NCBI GenBank assembly: GCA_902806565.1
Contig: CADCXA010000056.1
Coordinates: forward strand, 434,001 to 498,000
Direction of reading: 5' to 3'
Source of the DNA: Hypoxylon rubiginosum
Taxonomy: Eukaryota; Ascomycota; Sordariomycetes; Xylariales; Hypoxylaceae
DNA: 64,000 nucleotides
Shown: in pieces, positions 46,207-57,249 of the stretch
Layout: every line of letters starts with the position of its first letter
Position numbering within the stretch: the first letter of the stretch is position 1
Notes under the pieces: generated by a model
The model's database searches: none
Told to the model about the DNA's origin: nothing
Seen by the model: the letters and a program-made list of their open reading frames with translations, nothing else
Made by a program: the position numbers and the translations under genes

Positions 46207-48139
46207 GGTGAAAGATTGCTAAGGTGATACTAGTAGTGGTAGAAGCGGCAGAAGCGGCAGAAGCAGTGGACTTAAAGACGAGGTTTGAAATTGGGTTAGA
46301 TATAAGATATGGGGTCGATATTAAATGTAACCACGGGGCGTAAACGTTTTATGTTTCCTTATGTAGAGCTTTATGTAGAGTGTATATATGGTAAAGGCTT
46401 AGAGCATCGTGACCCCTTGGATGCGGAAGTGACACTGAAGGTTAATATAATCGTAGTACTGATCCAAGAGGATCAGACAGTAGTGCTGATGGATTCTTTA
46501 TGTCCTAATCTGTCTGAGAAGACTGTCCGAGAAGACTAGCAGCGACGGGGAATAAATAACGTTAGAGAAGATGGCTCAAAGTATCGGAAACCTGGTAACG
46601 AGATGACAGACGCCTCCCCCCCTAGTAATGTATTCGATCTCGAGGAGGGTTCAGCTCGAGGACCAGCAGCTGCTACGCGAGAAACATGACGAAATGACCG
46701 GACATCCTAGTAGTTGATCAACCCACACGGGTCAGGGGTGATTTGTGTTGGGAATGCAGAGCAGATTGGGTAAGGTGGTAGGTGGCCAGCCTTTCGTCTT
46801 GTCTGTTACGCGGCTTGATAGGGTTGGCTGAATATGGGTGTAGGTACGGTCCGGGGCTGGTTATCGAGAAGAGAGAACGAAAGAGTGCCACCCCCTTCTC
46901 GACGTTATGGATCTACCTGCGTGATTCGCAGGCTAGACCGCGGGAGATGTGACTTGCCGAGACGACCCTTTGCAGGGCTCGACGGGCGAACTAGACGAAC
47001 TCGAACGAGATTAGTTCGGGGGAGGTACATGTCCTGCAGCTGTGAGTGATGTATTAAGGTAGCTCTCCGGGGGCTCCATAAACGCAGACGCAGACGCAGG
47101 GGTAGAGAAAGGTACGTAGAGACTGATCAAACATTGTGGCTTGCTTCGCCTCGAGGGTGAAGGTTAGAAGGGGGTACGAGGGGAGTGGGAAGGTACCTAC
47201 GCGCACCCCGGCACGGGGTTAATGGAGAGAGGGTTTCTACAATCTGCGTGCTTCTCTACGTGACGAGGTGGATAATTTTTTGGATCGGCGGCACAGCTAA
47301 GAAGTCCCTTTTCTTGGCATCAATCCTACCGTCGCCGCCACAAAAACCCCGTTACGGAAACTCGATAAGTTACCGTTGTGTCTACATTGTGTCTGCATCG
47401 TGTCTGCATCGTGTCTGGGTGTCTGCGTTGTGTCTGGGTATCTATGTTGTGTCTGGGCGTGTCCTGTAGCCGATGTTTCCTGCCCGAAAAAAACCAACCG
47501 ATCCTGCAGAGCCTATAAGGTCAAAAGTTGTAACACCTGACTCGTATTCTACAGTCGTTATAGGCTGATAGGCTGAAGGGATGGTCGTCCAATGGTGACG
47601 GGGTGACAGCGGTGACAACGGTGACAATAGCAAGATTGCCGCAAGTTTTTGCGAATCTGGCGCCATATGTGGATCAGACCCTAGCCACGATGCTATAACA
47701 TTATCACGTCGTCGGGTTATTTGGTTACCTGCCTTGTATAGTCATCCCGTGTTACTGTTCCTGATCGATTAGACACGAGACGTTATGATAGCAGATCTCT
47801 CTCGGGCTGATAACATGGGCTGCCCACACGCACATAACGCCCGCGCGCTGCCTAGCGGGCGCGGCGACGCCTGTGACTTGTCAGAATAGAGAACTCAAAT
47901 CGCCTGAGACAAGACTTTCTGCACGTCATATGCCACCTGGAGATCATGCCTTCCTGTTCGGGCCTAGAGGGAGAGGTGCGGGCACCAAGGGCACCACATC
48001 GAGCCGTATCGGGGCCGGACCGGGGGGGTTTTCTTAGGCTACCGGCTTCATTGGACGACCAGGACGACCTCTGCATGCGACCCCTACCACGCCTGTCAGA
48101 GCTAAAATCCTCCGCCGTAACCTCTGGCCGGCGGCCTGG

Positions 48140-48202
48140 GTACGTATCGCACCTAGGTACGTATTGCACCCGAGTACGTATCGCACCTAGATACGTATCG
48201 CA
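48140..48202. repeat. Tandem repeat, about 4 x 17 bp
   Basis: Units of TACGTATCGCACCTAG type with small variations, giving a TACGTA palindrome in each unit. Confidence 0.7.
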
Positions 48203-49535
48203 ACCCTCGAGATATATCGAGAACGCGACAATAGCAAGGCGCCCGCGAGACCCACGCTTCCCCCATGGCAGGGCGCCACCGTTGCGACGACGAAATAGGT
48301 CCCCTAATTGTTTTTCTGGGAAGGCCATGAAAAAAAAGCCACTGACGTTATCGAAGGCGCTCAAAGCGACCTTGGATTCCTGTCGAAGGTTTCAAGATAG
48401 CGAGGGAGGAGAAAAGAAGCGAGAGAGCTGGAAAATGCTACGCCGTTTCCCACTTGCCCACCGTGGTTTAAACATGGTAGTAGGATATTCCCAAGCCTAC
48501 TTCTCGGCGCGGCCTCAGAGTGACGTTTTGTGACTACCGTACCACTTACGCCGGTAGTCGTAACTTAGACTGAGAGGAAACGGGAGTTAGGTAGTAACGA
48601 GAGATGATCGACTCGGCTGCAGCCGAATATAGCCATTGGATCCAACAAAAGTTCTGCTTCGGGCTGAGCACGAATCGAGTAGGGAGCAACACTCGTTGCA
48701 GATTTGCACCTGGGCTGCCTGGAGCTTCTGGGGTGATTTTTTTTCCAGCGTGCCAGCGTGCCAGCGTGCCTGGGTTGGGGTCGACCAGGCAAGAGGAAAT
48801 GATGAGCAGTACACCGGTTGCGCTCGCACACCAGGCAGGCCAGGTCAGGTAGACCCATTCCCCAAACGCTGCGAGTCGATCTAGGCTCTCCGGTTATCAG
48901 TCTGTCAGTGAGACATTGCTCTCTCTTAATGACTCTTGTAATAAGATCTGCAACCCGCAAGGTACGGCCGTCCAATAATAACACGGCGGCAACCCGAGGT
49001 GCGTTTCGCGTTTTTTTCATTCCTCATGTCTGTTCTCTAACCATCTTAACGTCCATCTAACATCCATCTAACGTCGAAATAGGCTGGCCGCTTGGTTTGC
49101 CAAGGTTCTAACGAAGGTGTCCTCCTTTCTCGGCATCGAGCAGGCTAGGTACCAACAGGTTGGAAATAAATAGGAGGCTCTCTCGGTAGAGCACGATGAC
49201 AATCAATTCCGTATATTAGAAAAGTACTACATCTGCTCCAATTGTCTGGAAAGGCCCATTTTCGAAACGTAAGGGATTGGTATTGGCCACACATCACGAA
49301 ATCGAGGGCGAGTTACGAGTAAGAATACAACGAGCTATTAGCCGTGAAGCGGATCTGCAGCAGGGTTTCTCAGGTTAGGGGTGTCAGGGTGTGGATTAGT
49401 GCCGGTATATAGAAGAAATCCAGGGTCCCCTCCGAAGAACCGGATGATATGGTAGCAGGGTCATCTGGGGAAGAAGGCAAGCTGGCGAGCTAGAAAGATG
49501 GCTGGCTGGCTGCTGGATGGCAAGGTGTTGACCGT

Positions 49536-49592
49536 TGACCGTCGACCATTGAAGTCGACCATTGAAGTCGACCATTCAAGTCGACCATTGAA
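49536..49592. repeat. Tandem repeat of GTCGACCATTGAA
   Basis: About four copies with a 16-bp spacing. A shorter relative (GGTCGAT copies) is at 41858-41880. Confidence 0.65.
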
Positions 49593-52437
49593 CGCGACGA
49601 GTTAAAAAAGGTAACCGGAAGTTCTCGCCCAGTGTTTCGACAAGACACAAATTTCATGCTCCGGACGTAGTTGTGTCGCCGGGAGACGCTCGTCTCAGGA
49701 AATTCTCCTTTAGGGACATACATCACTGTACGTAATCTTGCGATGTGCGAATGGCACTTCCCAATTTCGGAAGGGATCGCGATGTTCCTTTCGGAAGCCA
49801 AGAAACCAGTGACGAAGCCATACCGCAGCTTACGGCTGGCCGTCGCCATGCTCGGCGTGGGTGGATATAGGTTATATCGGTGCTCCGGAGTCCTTCTGGA
49901 AGCCAGCCAGGGCCAGCGTGGGAGCATGGATAGACGAAGAAAAAAAGATGGAGCATTGCAGCGCTAGCTTGCGATGTTGTAGAGATAGAGATATCGATTT
50001 CGTTTGACTGCGTTTGACTGCGACTTTGACCTTGACCTTGACCTTGTTTGCTTGTAATCTTTGTCCTTGGCGTTGACCTTGGATACTTGACCTGATCTTA
50101 TTGACCTGATCTTATTGCCTGATCTTATTGCTTTGATCTTATGAGCCAGGAACCGGTTGAAGCTTGCGACGTTGGTTCGCGACATTGGTTCGGGACATTG
50201 ATTCGGGATATTGGTTCGAAGGACTGTTCATTTCTTGAGCAGAGGGTAAACTACCCCAAAAGTCTGAAGGAGAAATGGAAGGGTTTGATCCGATAACCGC
50301 CCTGCCTCCTTATTGCCAAATGGATTGGGAAATATGTCTGGGAAAGGGGAATAGGCTACTTCCTAGACTACTGCTACTGGCGTATAGGCGAGGCGAGGCA
50401 TAGGCACGAAATCACGAAAGCACCAGGCAGCTCACCAGCGCGATGCAATGCTGTGACTTTATCATGAGCTCGGGAGACGAATGCGAGGTGAGCTGTAACG
50501 AGAAGGTAACGAAGAAATTGGTGTGAACGGTCTTGACGAATGGCGACCATCGGCGACAAACGGGCAACAGGTAATCCTTGAAAAAACTGCTGTGGCATCG
50601 CAAGCGAGAAGAAGAAGGTTGGCATCTTTCATTTCTGGGCGCCCAGACAGCGATTTGGGGGGCAAGGCGGGGGTTTTACAAAGCTTGGCACAAGACCACC
50701 CACGTCCGCTAACGCTAACGCTAACGCCCACCCAGCCACCCTGTCTGTCTGCCTGTCTTTATGTGTGCCCAGGCAGCCAGGTGCCTGTCTGCCACGGCCC
50801 ACCACGGCCCACCACGTCCACACCACTAAAAATGGGTGCCGAAGGAGGGTACCGCGGTGCCTACTCTACCACTCTACCAACCAGTCTACCACTCTACTAC
50901 AGCGCTGCCGCACGCACGCAACGCACTGCAAAGAACAATGCAAAGCACCACTACAAAGAACTGTACAGCACTGCAACTTCACTGCAACTTCACTGCAAGA
51001 AAGTCCAGACCCTTGAAATGGAGCTAACAAGGAAAGAAGAAAAAAAGGGGGACCCCTCGCTCTTCTCCCCTTACTCCCCTTGCTCCCTCACCCTCTTCGC
51101 TACTAGAGTGGAATTTTTGTCTGTTTGCCTGCCCTATTCGTTATTACACACGGATTACATACGTCTCGATGTCGTACCGGGGTTGTTAGTAGCCATACGG
51201 TATCCTTCCGACTATAGTAATAGTCGACGACCTTGTTGCGAGAGTTCCCCCCTCATGCCTCATGATTACTATCAGATGGTCCAGATATCTAGACATCCTG
51301 CTATCTTAATGGTTGAGCATCATCTTTCCTCAACACCAAAAGTTTTCTTTTTATGTAATTGCGATGCGGTGCCGGCGACCTCGAGTCCTTAGTTCTTCGT
51401 TCGGCGTGGGGAGTCAGGATAGTCTCGGAATCACTTGCAGCCTACCTGGGCTGCCTGGGTAGAACCTGGACAGAACCTGGATGCGGATCCTGACAAGGTA
51501 TCCTGACTGATCTTGACGAATCTACATACCTTGTCTCTCCGTCTCTCTTCGCTTGTCTATCTTCGCTATCGAGCTGCTTAAAATATCTCTACCGTATCAC
51601 GACGCTAGTCCAACTAGGCGTAAACAGTAGGATCGACGAATCTAGGCGAGATCCCCTCCACAATTTAACGGGGGGGATTCGTCAGCCACTTCGAATAGGT
51701 ATAGCCTACGATGAACCCGTTTCTACTAGAGGCATCTAAATATGCCTGAGCCGCAAGGCAATGGTGAAGCACGATGCGCCCTAAGAGCCTTACGCCTTAT
51801 CCATTCTATATCTAGTCCTCTTGCGAAACTAGTTCTCTTTGCTAAAAGGCGTGGCGCCGGATAGATCGCACAAGAAAAGCGCCACGATACCTATCCATGT
51901 CTACAAGGGAGCAAGTTTAAGCATACCTCGGTAGTCTGTGCAATCTATTCGAATGTCTCACGTGGAATTTGTGCTTAATATAGCTTCTCGTGTTCTCAAA
52001 TCTCGACTCGAAAATTGGAATAATGTAGCACCTCATATCATCGCGCGTGGACTTGGTATAGGTACCTAGGCAGTTATGATTTAACACCAGATATGTAGTT
52101 GATCCACGATGCATGACCATCCCCAAAGTGGTTCGCATATCGTCTCTTTCAAAACAAATCCACCCGATTCCCGAGTCCGGCTCCGAGATTTGATACCCGG
52201 CCTCCCGAGCTATCTCGGGCTACACAACATCTCACCTACATACAGCACCTACATACAGATTGCATCTTTCGGGTTGCAGGTAATCGAACCCCCTATATGA
52301 CACGCTATTTTTAACTCACCGACAAATATCACATCATACGTTACGCATACGCATACATACGTCCAATTTCGAAAGTTGCATATGTTTCAGGCGAAGGAAC
52401 CACAAGTTTCCGGATTCGAACAGCAGATGGACCCCAA

Positions 52438-52506
52438 CCTCCCTAAAAGCGTGGCCCCCTAAAAAGCGTGGCCACCTAAAAAGCATGGCCACCTAAAAAG
52501 CATGGC
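52438..52506. repeat. Tandem repeat of about 19 bp
   Basis: CCTAAAAAGCATGGCCA-type units occur about four times in a row just left of the RTA1-like pseudogene. Confidence 0.75.
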
Positions 52507-52651
52507 GCGTCGAACTATTGATCACATCAGCCGCGCAGCAGCTTATCCCACGCGACGATGACGATCAGGAAGACGCCCGGGGAACGGTAACGGCCCGCCG
52601 GGATGCATGAACAGCCAGTCCGGGACCGAATCGCCACGTGCCGGTAGACGC

Positions 52652-53719
52652 ATGCAACTCATACTACAACTTTGATCCCCAATTTTGCTTCTGTCGCCGT
52701 GGCGGTGCTCTTCGGGATTTTAACTGGGACGCACATCAATAGAAGCCTTCACTTTTCGAGAAGTGAGAAAAGAAACCTCCGACATCATATCATATCGTGA
52801 TGAATGAATGGCACTTTCCTAACGCGTTTTCCCAGCGGTATGCATGCGTCTTGATCATGGGCATAACCTGGGAGATTGTAGCATTTATCCTGCATTCCTT
52901 GGGCGCTCGCGATCAGCAAAACATCGGTTGCGCAACCGCTGTCACCCCTGTGGATCAACGCGTTCGTATATATGACCTTCGCGCGCATGGTTTGGTTCTT
53001 CCTACCAATACAGAGGATTTGGGGGATCAAGTCCCCGTCGATTGCCAAGTACTTCGTCTGGGCAGACGTCGTAACGCTTATAATCCAGCGTAGGCGGCAT
53101 TATAGCTTCTCCGGGCGCGGGACCGAACATCATTCAGATCGGCCTTGAGATCTATCTGGCCGGGATGAGTTTGCGGTAGTTTTTCTTCGTCGTTTTCTTG
53201 GTTCTCACGATTACTTTCCACAGGCGAGCGGAGGTGAGTCCCCTGAAGACGTCTTGGCGAACTGACAGCAGAGAAGCTGGAGGCCTCTTCTACTGCGCTT
53301 TACATCGTGTTAGCCCTCATAACGGTGCGTATATCAGACTTACTCCTTGTCAATTTTCTGACAACTTGCAGATTCGCATCATATATCGAATTGCGGAATT
53401 TGCAGGTGGAATCACACCTTCTAAACCCATCCCATTCCAAGAGGAGTATGTATACGCCCTGGATTGCTTTTCCATGATGCTTTCTCAGTTCCTGCCGTGG
53501 TTCTTGGGGAGATATCTCGTTAGACCTGCCAGCGAATTCCCCAAGAAATCCGGGGCCGAGAGGAAGAGAAAGAAGCAAGAGCAAGAGGCGGTGAAAAGAC
53601 TAGCAATATTTAGGAAGATATATCCAAAGACTAGCAAAGACTCCCACATGGTGGATCTTCATAGAGAGAACGAAGACAGAAAATTGCATGACTGTACTAG
53701 ACGGGATTCTTCAGAATAG
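52652..53719 (+). pseudogene. RTA1-like membrane protein pseudogene
   Basis: Shifting plus frames give the conserved order of a fungal RTA1-family 7-TM protein. They are YNFDPQ then ASVAVAVLFGILTGTHI; VLIMGITWEIVAFILHSLGA with RDQQNIG; PLWINAFVYMTFARMVWFFL; SPSIAKYFVWADVVTLIIQ then VGGIIASPGAGPNIIQIGLE; FFFVVFLVLTITFHRRAE; and TALYIVLALIT. After an intron (donor GTGCGT near 53331, acceptor TTGCAG before ATTCGC) come IRIIYRIAEFAGG, ALDCFSMM and SEFPKKSGAERKRKK. Lesions include a frameshift near 52680, a deletion near 52940 removing the segment before PLWINAF, a frameshift near 53090, and an in-frame TAG at about 53176 where Gln is expected. RTA1 relatives are linked to lipid translocation and toxicant resistance. 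Nonfunctional. Confidence 0.8.
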
Positions 53720-55526
53720 CCAACTATTCAAGCTCGTCGAGCAAGTCAGGTGAATTTCGAAAAATAAAACCCAACCGTTCATGTCAAGACCATGGTTCAT
53801 GTCAAGACCATGGTTCATCACCGCCTATAGCTCTGTGTTCCCATAGGTGACTAGTGTAAGTGTTGGTAAGGAGAAGAGTAGTATAGAGTCCTAGATTGAG
53901 TATAGACAACACACCACCAGCATGATTACAAATGTGATCACCAGTGTGCCAACATGCATATACGGATGTTTGTATTACCTCTTGTATTATCTCATCTATC
54001 TAGAATCAAGCGACACATCATTTCGACACCCCACGGAAATTTCAACAAATGTTCGATGTAAGGGGGGTAAGCAAAAGAAATGGTGTAGGGCACGCCATCT
54101 ATCACGATAAGGGTCTGGACTATACTCGGTCTATATCCGAAAAGTCCACAGTTCGGTGTTAAGTCGTGATAACCCCCTAAGGAAAGAGGGTGTGCCCATG
54201 CTAGCGACATTCACATGCTAATTCGTCAATCCGGCGAGATGGTGTGAGTAAGCAGGTGAATTAGTCATTTGCTGCGACCTTTTTGGGCATCCGTTGGATT
54301 CATTCGAGATGAACTTGCGTTAGTCGGTTTCTATATCATACATACCGCACAGGCACATACATACGCGCAGGGCTGGGAAAGTGACGTAAAGGGTCTCGAT
54401 GCAGCCTGTCTCGGCTGTCTGGCAGGATGCCTGAGACCTAATATGCAGGCGAACACCTACAAGGAAGGCGACTATATCAAAAGGTGACAGAGTGTCAGAG
54501 CTAGACTAGGGATGAAGGATTATCTTGATAACCAACACGCAAAGATAGATGACTTGGTTTAATGAATCATCGTGTAACAGATATCAAATTCCAAGTAGAA
54601 GAGTTGATATCATTGGGTTGTATTCGTGTGATGACCCTCGAAAGGTTTGCAACCGTCATCGTCGACCTCGAACTGTATGATCGAAGGATTCTGGTTCCGT
54701 GATAGCTACATGTAGGTAAGTAACATCAAGTACAGCAAGTACGACATCATAGTAGAACACTCCCGAAGACTCGGAATAGAACGTATAGAAGAGTGAGCAT
54801 TCGGGAATCATTGCAAGCAGTATCGGTAGTGCAAAGGTAACGATAATCTATTCGAGACGAGAATAGATGTCATAGAACGCGAGAAAGGAATGTAGATATC
54901 GAAACTAGGCTATCATCGTATCCTGTGCAGGTCTTGGGTAGATGTTATAGCATACTCCGCATGTTGATCCACGGATCTATACCCAAATATTGACAAGATT
55001 CCTTGCTTTTTGGTCCAACTCGTCAGCCTCATAAAAACGTATAGATACCCCGCTAGAAAGCCGCTAATACTAGCTGCCGTAGGAACTAGAGATGAAATCA
55101 TGCCGGAAATGGTGTGGCGGATTTTCGCATGTGTTCGAGAAGCCATGTCGTTTTCGCTTAGGTGCTTACTCCAAGCTAGGTGAAAAATAGGGGAGGGGTC
55201 GACGTCGCCGTGTAGGAGTTGAAGCAAGAAGAAATACAAAGTACCTAGCAGGCGAAGAAAAGATGGTATAGGTCATTTTTTCTCTTCCCAATAAGACTGA
55301 CTGAATGGCGTTGTCGATTGTGGCAAAGCGCAAGACCCGTTACGGAAGGAGGAAAAAACCCATCCCAAAAGAGGATCGTGATTGGTAACAGCCTGTTCAG
55401 GCAAAGTTATCAATCTCAGAGTTACAACCTCGGAGTTAAAACTGAATGCGGAAAAGAGGGAAAACACGGCGAGGGGCTAAGTCTTGTACTGGATTTCAAT
55501 TTATCCTATGGAGGCTCTTATCCTAT
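53720..55526. other. Intergenic
   Basis: Contains a 20-bp direct repeat (TTCATGTCAAGACCATGG) at about 53777-53815. A minus frame at 54913-55148 (MASRTHAKIRHTISGM...) has one possible membrane span, but nothing else supports it. Confidence 0.3.
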
Positions 55527-55737
55527 TGTCACGAAACCGTCCAAGCGATGAGGGAAACCAAAACGTTGTTGCACATATAGACCTAACAGCTACAAACATC
55601 TTCGTATATACAAGGGAACTCATCGTCCGCCTCCGATACCTTTGGTAGTACAAGCACCCAATACCGCCATCCTAGAGGCCACGATACCTCCTGAAGAGTA
55701 AGGGCTAGGTTTGTGTGACGAGACCTAAGTCCTGACA
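55527..55737 (+). mobile_element. Solo LTR (211 bp), second copy of the family
   Basis: TGTCA...TGACA ends with flanking CCTAT at 55522-55526 and 55738-55742. It aligns with the reverse complement of 1057-1305 over its length. Shared blocks include CCGTCCAAGCGATGAGGGAA, CTTCGTATATACA, GGGAACTCATCG and GGCCACGATACCTCCTG. The flank also holds an older duplication of CCTATGGAGGCTCT (55504-55517 and 55738-55751), so part of the target duplication may predate insertion. Confidence 0.85.
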
Positions 55738-56056
55738 CCTATGGAGGCTCTGAAACTCTTCTTCAGTGCCAGAGAGGAAGTCCTTGGCTGATATATTGTT
55801 AAAGTGCGCCTCGGCAAGGTCTGTAAAGTGAAGGCGAGCCTTCAGCTGGGCTGTGAGTCGGCCTTGTTGATCCTTCGTATGCGTTTCATCTATCAATTCG
55901 ACCAGGTCTCCGGTCTCCGGTCTCGTCATATATGTCGTAATCCCCGGTATAATACTTGTCTAAAATAACTCCGCCAGACACTCTGGTTCGTTCGTATGTG
56001 TGAAATGGCAAGAGAAATTCCGGGAATCCATATTGGCGGCCGGTCACATCCGGCAT
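55738..56056 (-). pseudogene. Uncharacterised gene fragment with one frameshift, ended by the LTR
   Basis: From the ATG at 56056 (or an upstream exon, as the frame is open a little further) the frame reads MPDVTGRQYGFPEFLLPFHT and onward to DYDIYDETGD. It then slips at a duplicated CCGGAGAC unit (about 55907-55925). The adjacent frame continues naturally as DLVELIDETHTKDQQ to FLSGTEEEFQSL. That frame runs into the LTR, which supplies the last ~11 codons and a stop at 55705. Removing one repeat unit's worth of slippage would restore a continuous reading. Family unknown. Confidence 0.5.
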
Positions 56057-56300
56057 CCAGAACTCCTCCCCAAGTGAGATCTAGGGAGAGCTCGTCGTTC
56101 TCCGAGACGGTTTAGAAGAGGTCAAGTTTACGGTCTAGCCACGATGTACGAGACTCTGCAACAACCGAGAGACGCGAGAAGTCTTAGCTATAGCCCGCTT
56201 GGACGCGGCTGCGTCGATTGTACATGTCTTCAGGAGTTTTCCTGTGTATCAATGCAGGTTAGCAAGCCGTAAGATCAATATCGAGTAGTAGAACTGACCT

Positions 56301-56498
56301 TTAGGACACCTGCTTCACGTGCTCATCTTTGATGTGAGCTTTGATGTCCTCCTCAGTGGCTCCAGAGAAAGTGCAGTCAGACCAGACATAATTGCCCAAT
56401 GGCAGATGATGTTTTTCGTGATCCTTGCAGTTTCCGCTATAAAAGGGCCGGCGATTACAGCGAGGACACTGTAGGGCCTGCTGAGGTCGACCCCGCCG
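56301..56498 (-). CDS. Possible C2H2-type zinc-finger exon
   Basis: A short minus frame ending at TAA 56301 reads LQCPRCNRRPFYSGNCKDHE, then HHLPLGNYVW, then SDCTFSGATEEDIKAHIKDEH. It has a CPRC pair, a Cys-x2-His segment and an IKAHIKDEH-like second half, suggesting one or two degenerate C2H2 fingers. It has no start and must be a terminal exon; CAG acceptors lie at about 56478-56483. The 110-aa frame over it in another phase is probably a shadow. The start of the gene may be the fragment at 56897-57117. Confidence 0.35.
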   Translation of the reverse strand, partial: RRGRPQQALQCPRCNRRPFYSGNCKDHEKHHLPLGNYVWSDCTFSGATEEDIKAHIKDEHVKQVS

Positions 56499-56896
56499 TT
56501 AGACTGCGTGTGTGGTGCTCTCCAGAGTTCACGATACCCGATCTTTTCTTTACCCTTCTGTGAGTGCTTCGAGTTCGGGTTATGTATATGAGACGTGTAG
56601 GAAGAGATATTCTTAGTGGTGTTGGTAATAGGTCGAGCACCACACACGCAGTGCCTTGGGGTGATTGATGGTTTTCGAACTTAGTCGATTAGACATTGTC
56701 GGTAGCCGCATCGTCAGCAGCACCAAGGGATGATGATCGGGAAGAGAGTGGGAATGAGTCGTAACAGGAGAAAGGGATAGTAGTACAACCAGTAGTCATG
56801 GACCTCTAACGGAGTGTCTGACTCCGCGTCGTAGGGAGTACATTGCAAAGTGGAGGATGCAGGGATGTCAGGAGAATAGGGTGTAGGCTTCGGTAA

Positions 56897-57117
56897 CTAC
56901 CCTTCGTCCGAGCCGTCGTCTCCACGACGAGTCAGGGCTCCTTGGTCGACCGGCTGGTCTAACGCGTCGACCTCCTCTCTGGTGAGAGGTATGTTGCCGT
57001 CAGACCGACGGTCGTCAGCCCACTCTATGACATCCCCTCCTCAACGATGCCGCAATTCGGAAGGGTGGCATTATGCAAGCCTCTAGACAAGAGGTGTTCC
57101 TCTAATACCTTCTCCAT
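56897..57117 (-). pseudogene. Coding fragment with a frameshift at a G-run
   Basis: ATG 57117 opens MEKVLEEHLLSRGLHNATLP and then hits TAG within a few codons of GGGG (about 57040). The next frame continues as DVIEWADDRRSDGNIPLTRE and LDQPVDQGALTRRGDDGSDEG to TAG at 56897. One extra G would join them, so either a mutation or a base-calling error is possible. The product would be acidic. No family is recognised. Confidence 0.35.
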
Positions 57118-57144
57118 AGAGACTGATAGAGTCTCGATGTCTCT

Positions 57145-57249
57145 ATGTCTCGTGTGAAGAGACGGATGTCTCGAGTAAAGAGACGGGTGTCTCGAGTGAA
57201 GAGACGGATCTCTCTAGTGAAGAGACGAGTGTCTCTAGTGAAGAGACGG
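57145..57249. repeat. Tandem repeat, 5 x 21 bp
   Basis: Units of ATGTCTCGAGTGAAGAGACGG type start at 57145, 57166, 57187, 57208 and 57229. On the plus strand they encode (M/V/I)S(R/L)VKRR heptads; on the minus strand TRLFTRD/E heptads within a 62-aa frame. The repeats lie directly upstream (minus sense) of the fragment at 56897-57117. Confidence 0.85.

Larger units (their letters stand above)
46207..52640. other. Gene-poor stretch with many simple repeats
   Basis: No convincing gene. It holds TGTGTCTGCATC-like repeats at 47378-47460, ACGTATCGCACCTAG copies at 48140-48202, CCAGCGTG x3 at about 48747-48771, GTCGACCATTGAA copies at 49536-49590 and GACCTT/GATCTT repeats at about 50027-50140. There are also GCTAAC x4 at about 50707 and ACTGCAACTTC copies near 50970. 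The 289-aa plus frame at 50523 crosses several of these repeats and is not credible. Confidence 0.4.

Noticed and set aside
47852..48533. Overlapping 170-aa and 195-aa frames on opposite strands
   Set aside because: Both are open because of the TACGTATCGCACC repeat and GC-rich flanks; neither has recognisable content.
50700..50730. Telomere-like repeat (GCTAAC copies)
   Set aside because: Only four short copies and not TTAGGG; ordinary microsatellite.
50523..51392. 289-aa plus frame
   Set aside because: It crosses several simple repeats (GCTAAC, CCACGGCC, ACTGCAACTTC), has no domain, and the frame is open by composition only.
57145..57249. CRISPR-like array
   Set aside because: Units are contiguous without spacers, in a eukaryotic genome; it is a tandem repeat.
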